A stretch of 44,053 nt of DNA from assembly GCA_000341795.1 (NCBI GenBank), contig AODO01000026.1, forward strand, positions 1 to 44,053. Reading direction: 5' to 3'. This stretch comes from Rhodococcus triatomae BKS 15-14. GTDB taxonomy: Bacteria; Actinomycetota; Actinomycetes; Mycobacteriales; Mycobacteriaceae. Under the pieces are notes generated by a model, which was not told the origin of the DNA, made no database searches, and was given only the letters and a program-made list of their open reading frames with translations. The translations under genes were made by a program, and so were the position numbers. Of the stretch, positions 16,717 through 24,393 are shown one piece after another (the stretch's first letter is position 1; each line of letters starts with the position of its first letter).

Positions 16717-18114
16717 TTACGGAGCCGACGCGCCTCGTCGCTCCCGCCGGCTGACTGCGAGTCGGAATCCGGCCGGCTTGAGGGTCATCTGCTCGGCGAC
16801 GTCGAGGGTGTAGTCGGGGTCCGCGACGAGGTCGTAGCGATGCAGGATGGTGGCGAGGGCCAGAATCATCTCGTGGTAGGCAAACTGCCGGCCGATGCAC
16901 GCACGCAGGCCCGTGCCAAACGGCTTGTACCCGTGGCCTGGCCGCGCTCGGACCTCGTCCGACTGGAATCGATCGGGACGGAACCGATCGGCGTCGTCCC
17001 CCCAGACCGCCGGATCGCGGTGGACCTGTTGCAGGACCACCATCAACCACTCTCCCTGCTTGAACGGGTACTGGCCATCGATGACGGTGTCCTGCTTGGC
17101 CTCCCGGAAGTAGCCGGGCGAGGTCGGCCACAGCCGCATCGTCTCGTCGATCACCCGGCGCACAGTCCGCAGCTTCGCGACGTCCTCGAATCGCACCGCG
17201 TCGTCGGTCGGCCACAGGGCGTCTACCTCGGCGCGGGCCTTCGTGGCCTCGTCGGGGTGGGTGGCCAGCAGGTACAGCGCGAACGCCAACGCCGATGCGG
17301 TGGTCTCGTGACCGGCGACCAGGAAGGTCAGGATCTGGTTGCGGACGTTGCGCGCGTCGAGCTGCTCGTCGGTCTCCGGGTCCTTCGTGGTGAGCATGAG
17401 GTCGAGTAGGTCGCGCGGCTCGTCGTGTGGGTGGGCCTGCCGGTCGGCGATCACGTCGTCGACGACCTTGAACATGTAGTCGACGTTGGCCTCGTGCTGG
17501 CGAGTCCGCCCGGTCAGGGCGTCGATCACCTTGCGGCCGGGGATCGGAACGCCTTGCGTCTGGATGTATCCGAGCGAGTCCTTCAGCGCGGGCAGGAGCG
17601 GGTCGACGTCGCTGCGGGTGAACGAGTCGAATCGGTAGCCGAAGCCGCAGCGTCCGATCGTCTCGAGCGCGAGCTTGGTCATCTCGGCGGCGGCGTCGAA
17701 GTCCTCGGGGCGCTCGTCCCAGGCGTGGCACATCTCGTTTACGACGTCGACCATCGTCTGGTGGTACGAGCGCATCGACGGCTGGGTGAATGCTGGCGCG
17801 AGGATCGCGTGGGCCTTGTGCCAGTTCGGTTCGTCGTTGAAGGCGGTGAACAGGCCGTCCTCGGCGATCGGGCGCAACAACTGGAGCGGCCGCGGCATCG
17901 CCTTCTGCCAGGTCGTGTCGTCATTGACTTCGGCGGCGATCTGGGCGCCACCAACGAACGTCAGGCGCATGCCGAGGATACGGCGCTGGTAGATCGGGCC
18001 GATCTCGCCGAGGATCCGGGCTGTGTTCTGCATCGGCTTGACCGGGTCCAGACCGATGATGTCGCCGATCAACGGCACCCGTTTTGGCGGGTGAGGTGGG
18101 CGCATGACACCCAT
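16717..18114 (-). CDS. Cytochrome P450, CYP102-like heme domain without reductase
   Basis: A 465-residue P450. The I-helix motif FLVAGHETT lies near 262-271, the K-helix ETMRLWP gives the ExxR pair, and the heme-binding loop FGTGLRACIG carries the proximal cysteine C406. Many stretches follow the heme domain of Bacillus P450 BM3 from memory, such as DGLFTAF (BM3 F87 position kept), NWHKAHAIL, CGFGYRF and LKPAGF. BM3-type enzymes hydroxylate fatty acids, but BM3 has a fused reductase of about 590 residues; here the protein stops after the heme domain and no ferredoxin or reductase gene lies next to it. It probably uses a partner elsewhere. ATG at 18114 has GAAGGAG upstream. Substrate unknown. 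Confidence 0.9.
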   Translation of the reverse strand: MGVMRPPHPPKRVPLIGDIIGLDPVKPMQNTARILGEIGPIYQRRILGMRLTFVGGAQIAAEVNDDTTWQKAMPRPLQLLRPIAEDGLFTAFNDEPNWHKAHAILAPAFTQPSMRSYHQTMVDVVNEMCHAWDERPEDFDAAAEMTKLALETIGRCGFGYRFDSFTRSDVDPLLPALKDSLGYIQTQGVPIPGRKVIDALTGRTRQHEANVDYMFKVVDDVIADRQAHPHDEPRDLLDLMLTTKDPETDEQLDARNVRNQILTFLVAGHETTASALAFALYLLATHPDEATKARAEVDALWPTDDAVRFEDVAKLRTVRRVIDETMRLWPTSPGYFREAKQDTVIDGQYPFKQGEWLMVVLQQVHRDPAVWGDDADRFRPDRFQSDEVRARPGHGYKPFGTGLRACIGRQFAYHEMILALATILHRYDLVADPDYTLDVAEQMTLKPAGFRLAVSRRERRGASAP

Positions 18115-18279
18115 CGGTGGCTCCTTCGGTACGCGATGTTCTCAACGGACTGCCGAGCAGGTCGGGTTGCAGTGTAAAAGCCCGGACCCCTTCACTTCAC
18201 TCGCGGGGCTAGACTCCATCGACAAGAGTCGCCAGCATGGAGGGCTGTCGGTTCATCACTTCGCATCGGGGGATGCTTG

Positions 18280-18843
18280 ATGAGTATCGGAGTACAGGAG
18301 CCTGCTGATACAGGGGTTCGGGGGCAACTGCTCCCAGTTGTGGCCAGTCTCGGACTTTCGCGGAAGTGGTCCGTCAGCGAGGCGATCGCAGCTGCGAGCC
18401 GGGTGACCGGGCGTCAGATCGTCGTCAAGACGATGGACCCATCGGTCTACTCAGCGCAAGGTGGGGCGACAGCCTGTGGGATGACCGTCCGCGACTTCGG
18501 TGTCGACACAATCTATCTGCGGCCGACAAGTTCGCTAGCGCAGATGAAGCAGAACGTAGGACACGAACTTGGTCACATAGTGCTCGGCCATCTCGGAGCT
18601 CCGATCGAGGTCGGGGACTTCGACGCGCATGCGTTTGCCAACCAGCTGTTGGGGACCGATATCCCGCGTGGTGTGACAGTGACGGCACTCGCGCGTGTGA
18701 ACTCGATGTTCTCAGCCTCTGACGCCAATCCTCGGTTCGGCACTCGCAACGAGTTCGAAGCCGAGGTCTTCGGGACGCTGCTCGTGATGAAGCCCGACAT
18801 CAGCCCTACGCGTATGAAACCCGCGGTGTATCGGCTGTTCTGA
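18280..18843 (+). CDS. ImmA/IrrE-family metallopeptidase
   Basis: A 187-residue zinc peptidase-like protein. The HExxH motif is HELGH at 95-99, followed by IVLGH. A conserved NEFEAEVFG near the C-terminus may give the third zinc ligand. The N-terminal ~60 residues are a helical domain. ImmA/IrrE proteins cleave or regulate XRE-type repressors in mobile elements, and two XRE genes lie just downstream. Start: ATG at 18280 after GGGGGA with 6 bases of spacing; an in-frame TTG directly before it is less likely. It is divergent from the P450 gene and 17 bases from the next gene, so they form an operon. Confidence 0.82.
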   Translation: MSIGVQEPADTGVRGQLLPVVASLGLSRKWSVSEAIAAASRVTGRQIVVKTMDPSVYSAQGGATACGMTVRDFGVDTIYLRPTSSLAQMKQNVGHELGHIVLGHLGAPIEVGDFDAHAFANQLLGTDIPRGVTVTALARVNSMFSASDANPRFGTRNEFEAEVFGTLLVMKPDISPTRMKPAVYRLF

Positions 18844-18860
18844 GAGGCATTCACCAACTC

Positions 18861-20165
18861 ATGCATTCGGCTCTACACCGACTGTCCGACCGCAACGGCG
18901 CCCGGGCAGCTGCCCAAGCGAGCGTCATTCTGCTGGCGGCCTTCACGCTCGTCGCCGTCATCGCACCCTCCCCCTATCGGCCTGTGTCGTACCTGCTGTG
19001 GAATGCCGGCTACGTCGTCATGGTCGCGATCATCGGGTTGCGACTGCTGTTGGTCAATGACACTCCGTTCGACCAGACCTGCAATCGCGCGGCGGCCGCC
19101 GCTGGCTTCGTCGTGGTCCTATGCGACCCCACAGTCGCGCTGCTCGTCAGCAAAGTGCTCCCGGGTGGCAGCCCCCAGCTCACCGATGTGTGGCACGCGA
19201 TCTTCATCTACACCTGTTTCGCCCTGATCGCCCTGGTGCTCCAATTGGATCGGCCGGAGGAGGACGGTACCCGCCGGATGGGGTGGCGGTTTTACGCGAT
19301 GCCGGCCGCGGTCGTCACCGCTCTGGTCGTGCTCAGCTACCCCAGCGTCTCGAATGGCGTTGAAATGTACCAGAACCCCGACTGGAGGTTTGCGGCGTAC
19401 TTCGTCATCTACGCGCTCGTTCCTATCGCGCTTTGCGGGGTCGCGGTATGGGTGTTCGTGCGCCAGCTCAAGGGGGCGGAGGGCATGCGCGACTGGCTTG
19501 GCGTCGGAACGATCTTGGGGTGCGGCCTGATCGGCTCCTTCAGCGTGGCGAGCATCGCTTTCGGTGCTGTCATGATGGCCCACGGCACCGCCAGTGATTC
19601 GCTTGCATCGGCCACCATCTCCCGCGTACACGGCCTGTTCATGCTGCCGTTCGTCCTGGTGGCACTGCTGTCGTTCCTCCCTAGCCTGAAAGACGCACTT
19701 CAACGGTGGCGGCTCGGGCGCGAAGTGCAGCTTCTACGACCGATGCACGAGGACTGCACGAGGGCAATCCACGATGTGGTGCTCACTCTGGAGGATTCAG
19801 AGTTCGATGCCGAGGAACAACTACACCGCATGAAGGTCGAAATCGCCGATGCCTTGCTTGAACTCACCCCGCGGATCGCTCCTCTCCCCGACTCGATGCA
19901 CACGAAGAAGCTCGACAGGGACCTCGGCCGGTATGCCATCGAGTTGGTTCTGACTACGCGAGCGATTGCAGCTGGCGGAGAATGCGAAGTCACGGACCGA
20001 GTGCCGCCGGCGGACGTCGATCCGTCACGGATCGCTCAGCACTGGTTGAAGGCTAGGACGACGGCCGATCGGATCGACGAGGCCCGTCGGGCATCCGCTC
20101 CAGAAGCTCAAGGAGCGCATCAACCGCATCTGGACCGAACTGGGTTCCGTCAGCCTCAGGCTTGA
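18861..20165 (+). CDS. MAB_1171c-family multi-helix membrane protein
   Basis: A 434-residue protein with about seven membrane helices in residues 18-270, starting with ASVILLAAFTLVAVIAP, and a cytoplasmic C-terminal region of about 160 residues. It resembles the actinobacterial family annotated as MAB_1171c putative transporter (DUF6545), which is often next to an ImmA/IrrE gene, as here. Its biochemical role is unknown. The last 113 bases overlap the 3' end of the convergent XRE gene on the other strand, which is unusually long for two real genes and may affect expression of both. Confidence 0.75.
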   Translation: MHSALHRLSDRNGARAAAQASVILLAAFTLVAVIAPSPYRPVSYLLWNAGYVVMVAIIGLRLLLVNDTPFDQTCNRAAAAAGFVVVLCDPTVALLVSKVLPGGSPQLTDVWHAIFIYTCFALIALVLQLDRPEEDGTRRMGWRFYAMPAAVVTALVVLSYPSVSNGVEMYQNPDWRFAAYFVIYALVPIALCGVAVWVFVRQLKGAEGMRDWLGVGTILGCGLIGSFSVASIAFGAVMMAHGTASDSLASATISRVHGLFMLPFVLVALLSFLPSLKDALQRWRLGREVQLLRPMHEDCTRAIHDVVLTLEDSEFDAEEQLHRMKVEIADALLELTPRIAPLPDSMHTKKLDRDLGRYAIELVLTTRAIAAGGECEVTDRVPPADVDPSRIAQHWLKARTTADRIDEARRASAPEAQGAHQPHLDRTGFRQPQA

Positions 20166-20508
20166 TCCCGCGAGCAGCAACGCTAGTCACACCGGTGCGT
20201 TGCAGCTCCGCGACCAGACGGGCGTGACGTTCAATATCTGCCTGGGTGTACGCCGGCTTCACACTCGGCGCGCCGCCAGCAAGCACCGCCGCTGCACTAC
20301 CCAGAGCCCAGTCGAGTCCCTGGTCGATCTTCGCCAACGTCGTGCCAGTGGGGCGCGGCTTCAGACCACGCTCGATGCGGGTGAAGCTCTTCGGGCTGGG
20401 GCCGCCACGCTCGGCAACCTGCTCCTTCGTCAGCGCCAGTTCCTCGCGGCGCGCGGACATGAACGTGCCCAGCCGCGCGATCTCGGGACTGCTCAGAACA
20501 TCACCCAT
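20053..20508 (-). CDS. XRE-family transcriptional regulator
   Basis: A 151-residue protein with an N-terminal helix-turn-helix of the XRE/Cro type (about residues 12-70, with LTKEQVAERGGPSPKSFTRI), then a C-terminal helical region. The start is ATG at 20508 (MGDVLSSPEI); a TTG at 20532 would add eight residues. It is convergent with, and overlaps, the MAB_1171c-type gene. With the ImmA/IrrE gene in the same cluster, it is a plausible cleavage target, as in other ImmA-repressor pairs (inference). Confidence 0.78.
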   Translation of the reverse strand: MGDVLSSPEIARLGTFMSARREELALTKEQVAERGGPSPKSFTRIERGLKPRPTGTTLAKIDQGLDWALGSAAAVLAGGAPSVKPAYTQADIERHARLVAELQRTGVTSVAARGIKPEADGTQFGPDAVDALLELLERMPDGPRRSDRPSS

Positions 20509-20581
20509 GACCTGGGATCGTACAGACTCCAATCATCCGGTTGCCACTTCACAACCGCTTGCATGCCGACAATTGACCGAT

Positions 20582-20618
20582 CCGTATCCTTTGTTTTCCC
20601 GATTTTATTCCGATACGG
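20582..20618 (-). promoter_or_regulatory. Inverted repeat in AT-rich promoter region of the XRE gene
   Basis: CCGTATC (20582-20588) and GATACGG (20612-20618) flank an AT-rich core that contains AATAAAAT on the minus strand, in a locally AT-rich patch 75-110 bases upstream of the XRE start. It may be an operator around the promoter. Confidence 0.4.
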
Positions 20619-20756
20619 TGGCGGCCATGCGTCCAGGAGATCTGCCTGTGCCGGTCGCCGAGCCACCGGCACATCCCCGGCCTTCAATACAAGCACTGCG
20701 GCCGACAGCCGAGTGCCGGTGGCCGGACCTCGCCCGCCATCAGAGGGGCCGTACAG

Positions 20757-21245
20757 CTACGCCGGCGTGCCAGGCTCACGGTTACGCGCACGCTCGTGGG
20801 CAGCGCGAAGCTCATCGGCTGAAACCCCCAGGACCGAACAGAGCTTCGCCGCTACATCGTCAGCCAGGCGGGCTTCACCCCGCTCAATCGCGCCGACCAT
20901 CGCAGTGCTCACGCCAGCACGTGCACCTAACTCAGGCTGGGTCAGCCCAACCAGAATCCGCCAATCGCCAGGAAACCTGTCGCGCTCTGGAACGGCGACG
21001 AGGTCGGCGATCTGGACATGCAGGGCCTGCGCCACTTTCGCGAGGACGTCGATCTGAGGCGAGCGCGCACCTGTTTCCCAACGCGCCAGCGTGGCTGTGC
21101 TGATGTCCGCAACACGCGCGAGGTCGCCGCGCGACATTCCGGCCTCATGCCGGGCCGACTCCAGACGGCGCGGGTCGAAACCGCGCATCACTCGACGAGA
21201 CACAGAAACGGCCCTCGGTACAGGTTGGCGACTATTGGTAGACAC
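20757..21245 (-). CDS. Regulator with two tandem XRE helix-turn-helix domains
   Basis: A 162-residue protein with two XRE-type domains: one at about 24-82 (MSRGDLARVADISTATLARW) and one at about 92-150 (GLTQPELGARAGVSTAMVGA). Most XRE repressors have only one such domain. GTG start at 21245 has GGAGG 6 bases upstream, which decides against a shorter ATG start at residue 20. It is divergent from the WhiB-like gene, and three 13-bp repeats lie just upstream in the shared region, making it a likely regulator of both directions. Confidence 0.8.
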   Translation of the reverse strand: MSTNSRQPVPRAVSVSRRVMRGFDPRRLESARHEAGMSRGDLARVADISTATLARWETGARSPQIDVLAKVAQALHVQIADLVAVPERDRFPGDWRILVGLTQPELGARAGVSTAMVGAIERGEARLADDVAAKLCSVLGVSADELRAAHERARNREPGTPA

Positions 21246-21274
21246 CCTCCCCCTCCAGATATAGGCTCGTCACA

Positions 21275-21313
21275 TCGGCTAAGTATGTCGGCACAGTTTA
21301 TCGGCACAATCGG
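21275..21313. repeat. Three 13-bp direct repeats upstream of the double-XRE gene
   Basis: TCGGCTAA (21275), TCGGCACA (21288) and TCGGCACA (21301) occur at exactly 13-bp spacing, and TCGG recurs at 21310. They lie between the divergent double-XRE and WhiB-like genes. They fit operators for a regulator that binds the same face of the helix approximately once per turn and a quarter, or short iterons. Confidence 0.55.
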
Positions 21314-21365
21314 AGGTGAAGAACAAGAGACGAGCGACCAGATGCAAACGGTCCCCCGGCTGTAG
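21285..21365 (+). CDS. Possible 26-residue leader peptide
   Basis: A short frame from ATG at 21285 to TAG at 21363 encodes a 26-residue peptide, MSAQFIGTIGG then EEQETSDQMQTVPRL. Its last codons lie inside the hairpin at 21348-21382, a layout seen in attenuators. It has no strong ribosome-binding site and overlaps the 13-bp repeats, so coding is uncertain. Confidence 0.25.
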   Translation: MSAQFIGTIGGEEQETSDQMQTVPRL

Positions 21366-21382
21366 CGCAGCCAGGGGACCGT
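21348..21382 (+). terminator. Long hairpin in the leader of the WhiB-like gene
   Basis: ACGGTCCCC and GGCTG (21348-21362) pair with CAGCC and GGGGACCGT (21368-21382) with one mismatch and a 5-base loop. A second hairpin (CGAGACC 21425-21431 with GGTCTCG 21450-21456, plus inner GGG/CCC) lies 22 bases before the WhiB-like start. The first could be a leader terminator or attenuator; the second could affect translation. Confidence 0.45.
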
Positions 21383-21478
21383 CCAGACCAGCAAGTCGAC
21401 TGTTAGCAGCAGTCGTACAAGCCACGAGACCGCCGGGTTAGAGGCCCGAGGTCTCGGTTGCAGATATGGAGCCTGCAA

Positions 21479-22246
21479 ATGAACACGTTAGTTGGCGCTG
21501 GTGCTGTACGCCTAGCGACTGCCAATCTTGACGATGGTCGAGTGAAGATCGACGTACTCGATCGCGTGGGCGGCGGACCTCACCGCCGCACTCTGGCCAC
21601 GCACCGGCCAAGCCGCGACCAGTCGTCCTGCATGTCCTGCCGTTTCGTCTACACCCCGAAACACCCGATGTGCCCGCCCGTCGCGGGTGCTCTAGAAGCG
21701 CTGAATGGCAGTTCGCAGGGACGGAGTTCGGTTCTCACCCGCTACTCGACCGCTGACCTCCATGCGATGGCGCGTGAGCACACCGGCAAGGGCCGCTGCC
21801 GCCGGTGCGGATTCGTCTACGGCGGGCTCGTTCGGACCTGTCCCGCATCACGCCGCATCGACGCCGAACTTCAGGTTCGCGGCAAGGCACGCGTGACCCA
21901 GCCGAAAGCTGGCCAGGGCCTGTGTGCGGGAAAGAGCGAAGGGTGGATGGTTCTCGGCAAGAATCCCGCCCCGTGGAGGCGGGCGATGGCTGCGTGCTCG
22001 GTCTGCCCGCTCCTCGCACAGTGCGGCGCGCAGCTCAATGATCGGTTGGCCGCCGGTGAGAAGGTGAGCGGGCAGATCCAGGCCGGCCGCCTCTTCAACG
22101 CCGACGGCGGTGAGGTCGATCCTGAGAACACCGATGCGTTCGCTACTGCTCGAGGCCTGAAGAAGCGGAGGAAGCGGTCGACTTCCCCGACTTCGGTTCC
22201 CGCGGCGGGAAGGCCGGCCGAGCTCTTCCCGGATGTGGCGGCATGA
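21479..22246 (+). CDS. WhiB-like protein with extra cysteine motifs
   Basis: A 255-residue protein. Residues of about 145-215 carry a WhiB-type pattern: LCAG, then AACSVCPLLAQC (CxxC and a further Cys), then a GQIQAG turn where classical WhiB has GVWGG. Such cysteines hold a 4Fe-4S cluster in this DNA-binding family. The N-terminal half has further pairs, SCMSC, PMC and RCRRCGFVY with a later C, which look like an added zinc-ribbon-like domain. WhiB proteins are usually 80-140 residues. ATG at 21479 has GGAG 7 bases upstream; a TTG at 21458 is rejected. The stop overlaps the next ATG. Plasmid and phage versions often control host or element genes. Confidence 0.7.
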   Translation: MNTLVGAGAVRLATANLDDGRVKIDVLDRVGGGPHRRTLATHRPSRDQSSCMSCRFVYTPKHPMCPPVAGALEALNGSSQGRSSVLTRYSTADLHAMAREHTGKGRCRRCGFVYGGLVRTCPASRRIDAELQVRGKARVTQPKAGQGLCAGKSEGWMVLGKNPAPWRRAMAACSVCPLLAQCGAQLNDRLAAGEKVSGQIQAGRLFNADGGEVDPENTDAFATARGLKKRRKRSTSPTSVPAAGRPAELFPDVAA

Positions 22247-22554
22247 CCCACCAGATCGCGTCGGACCGCGCTGGCCGTCGGTGGGCCATCCTCGCGATCG
22301 GCAACTCCCTGAAGGGGCGCCTCCTGAACGGTGAGGCGACACCGGCCGTGTTGGATCTCGACGAACTCGTCGACCTGCACGGCCCCCTAGTCATGTCACC
22401 TACCCGTCCCGCTGCTGCTGGCGGGTTCGCGGCGATCGCCGACACCATCTGCCTCGTCGCATCCGATCCGGAAACGGCCTCGGTCGAGCAGATCGACCAG
22501 GTCGCGTCCTTCGCGCAGGCGATCGTCAGGCCGAAACGTCGACTGCGCGCATAA
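22243..22554 (+). CDS. Small hypothetical protein coupled to the WhiB-like gene
   Basis: A 103-residue soluble protein, ATG overlapping the WhiB-like stop (ATGA), so probably translated with it. The middle (MSPTRPAAAGGFAAIADTICL) is small-residue rich and the C-terminus is basic. No family recognised. A partner or regulator of the WhiB-like or replication protein is possible. Confidence 0.65.
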   Translation: MTHQIASDRAGRRWAILAIGNSLKGRLLNGEATPAVLDLDELVDLHGPLVMSPTRPAAAGGFAAIADTICLVASDPETASVEQIDQVASFAQAIVRPKRRLRA

Positions 22555-22673
22555 CTCACTCCGCACCGGGTCCAGCTTGCGTGTGCCCCCGGGATCGGCG
22601 GCGTGACGATGCGGAGGGATGAGGCGCGGGAGTGGGCCACATTGATAGGAGGAGCACCTGTGACTGAGTGACC

Positions 22674-22706
22674 GACACGAATTACCTCGGCCGCTAGACA
22701 CGAATT
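22674..22706. repeat. GACACGAATT direct repeats near the replication gene
   Basis: GACACGAATT occurs at 22674-22683 and 22697-22706, a 23-bp period. TTACCTCGG follows the first copy and recurs at 22757-22765. They lie 110-140 bases before the replication gene and could be iterons or initiator-binding sites. Confidence 0.45.
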
Positions 22707-22732
22707 TCACAGTGCAGTGATTCAGCCCAGAA

Positions 22733-22764
22733 CGAGGTAAGCCCCCAGCTGGGGGCTTACCTCG
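22733..22764. repeat. Perfect 32-bp palindrome upstream of the replication gene
   Basis: The left arm (22733-22748) and right arm (22749-22764) are exact reverse complements, centred on AG|CT, with no loop and no mismatch. The arms contain CGAGGTAA and its complement. It lies 52 bases before the TTG start of the replication gene. It may be a binding site for a dimeric protein, a cruciform at the origin, or a terminator/attenuator. Confidence 0.75.
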
Positions 22765-22815
22765 GGAATCCATCGGAAGAGATCAGGAAGATCCTTCCGG
22801 TCGAGGGAGATCGTC

Positions 22816-24393
22816 TTGGCGGACGATCACACTCTGGGTGAGTTCAGGAAGTTGGCGCTTCCGCGACTCGATTACTGCTTCCCCGAAGGGACTACCTTGC
22901 ACGGTACGTCTCAGGGTAGCGCACACCCTGAAAACAGCTCAACTGTCCACATTTCCGCGACCCTCAACTTGTCGTCGGAGATCACAAGACCCGATCCTTC
23001 TCTCCCCCAAACGTTCACGGACGACGAGGGGGAGGCGATCGTCGCTGCCGCGGTCGCAGCGGTCGCCGAAATCGAGGCGGCGCAGACACAGGCACAGTTC
23101 GACCCGGCCTCAGTCGAGGCCGAAGCCACCATCGCCAAACTGATCGACGCTCAACCCGCCGGCGCCCACTGCTTCTCGCTGCAGATCGCTACCGGCGCCT
23201 CCGCATCCGTCCTGACGTGGCGCAGCCGCAGCTACTGGATGACCTTGACCGAATGGGTTGTCACCCACACCGGCCGCGGCCAAGCGGCCCTCAGACGCCA
23301 CAGCATCGCCGCCTCGACCTTCATTCGGGGTTGTGCAGCGCATGCCGAGTTCGCCGAGTCCACCACCGGCCGCCGCGTGACCGCGTCCCTGGACACCCTC
23401 GTGAGCCGATCCGGACTGTCCATAGACCAGATCAAGCGATGCCGTCGGGTACTCAAGACGCTCGAGTTGGGTGTCGAGCAGGCCAGAGGCAAGAAACTCA
23501 ACGCACTCGAGCGGGAGGCCGCGGCACGCCACTACGAGACAGTCAACGGGCGGGCCCCTCTTCAGCCTCAGCGCGGCGCTGCGAGCGTCTGGACGTTGTC
23601 CGCACCCCGATGGGCCGTCGACGCGATGCCGATCCAGGAGAAGCGAATACGGCCAAAGCGACGCTCGGCACGCACTCCCCGCAACAGCCCGAACGCAGTC
23701 CGCCCAGCATCAGCCACAACCCGTAGCTCGAGCAGTTCCGCACCCCAATCCCCTAGTGGTTCTTCTCCCTTGAATTCTTCCGTTAGGAAGAATCACCAAG
23801 CGCGCAAGCACGCAGGCACGACGATTCCCACAACGACCACCTCGACCCGATCACTCAGCCTCCAACGGGCAGCCGCCGAACTCGTCGAGCGGATCCCCGC
23901 ACTCCGAGGACGTGTCGGAATCGACGCGCGGACCAGTCGACGCCTTGGACACATCGGTTCGGTCTGCGACATGCTGGCCGAACTGGGAATCGACACCGAT
24001 CGATGGACCGGCATCGACATCGCCCAGGCACTCACCCACGACGGCATCACTCGGGGATGGACCTGGCCGAGAACCGAGTCGATGACCTCGCCGCTGCGCC
24101 TGGTGGCATTCAGACTCGGCCAACTCGACTGGTCCGACACCTCCCCCACCGAACGGAAAGTCCGTGGCCGCCAACACACGGGTGAATCTGCCTCCGACAC
24201 GGCCTACCGGCTGGTTCGAGCTCGCCGCTCCGTCGTCGCAGCCGCCAATCGGGTGCAGGCTCCTCCATCGTCCGCAGCTCATCGCCAGGCCCTTCGTGCA
24301 CGATTCGCAGCGGATCGGGCCGCCCGGAAGCAAGTCATGACCGGGATGGTCGCTGCCGTCAGCGTCGATGATCACGAAGTTGGAAGACCATGA
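22816..24393 (+). CDS. Putative plasmid replication initiator (winged-helix Rep)
   Basis: A 525-residue basic protein. Residues of about 170-265 contain a DNA-binding region of the type found in actinobacterial plasmid Rep proteins: LDTLVSRSGLSIDQIKRCRR, then VLKTLELGVEQARGKKLNAL and a region ending ASVWTLSAPRW. A low-complexity Ser/Thr/Arg linker separates it from a second domain of about 365-450 (LAELGIDTDRWTGIDIAQAL) and a basic tail. Start: TTG at 22816 with GAGGGAG 6 bases upstream. Repeats and a perfect palindrome lie just upstream, as expected for an initiator gene next to its origin. No catalytic nuclease motif is seen, which fits a theta-type initiator. It could instead be a regulator, but the combination favours replication. 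Confidence 0.6.
   Translation: MADDHTLGEFRKLALPRLDYCFPEGTTLHGTSQGSAHPENSSTVHISATLNLSSEITRPDPSLPQTFTDDEGEAIVAAAVAAVAEIEAAQTQAQFDPASVEAEATIAKLIDAQPAGAHCFSLQIATGASASVLTWRSRSYWMTLTEWVVTHTGRGQAALRRHSIAASTFIRGCAAHAEFAESTTGRRVTASLDTLVSRSGLSIDQIKRCRRVLKTLELGVEQARGKKLNALEREAAARHYETVNGRAPLQPQRGAASVWTLSAPRWAVDAMPIQEKRIRPKRRSARTPRNSPNAVRPASATTRSSSSSAPQSPSGSSPLNSSVRKNHQARKHAGTTIPTTTTSTRSLSLQRAAAELVERIPALRGRVGIDARTSRRLGHIGSVCDMLAELGIDTDRWTGIDIAQALTHDGITRGWTWPRTESMTSPLRLVAFRLGQLDWSDTSPTERKVRGRQHTGESASDTAYRLVRARRSVVAAANRVQAPPSSAAHRQALRARFAADRAARKQVMTGMVAAVSVDDHEVGRP

Noticed and set aside
18181-18279. Promoter between the P450 and ImmA genes
   Set aside because: TAGACT and, on the other strand, TACACT look like -10 elements, but neither has a fitting -35 at the right distance, so no promoter is called.
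20493-20696. 67-codon minus-strand frame before the XRE gene
   Set aside because: It covers the AT-rich promoter and inverted repeat and ends inside the XRE start; composition changes half way.
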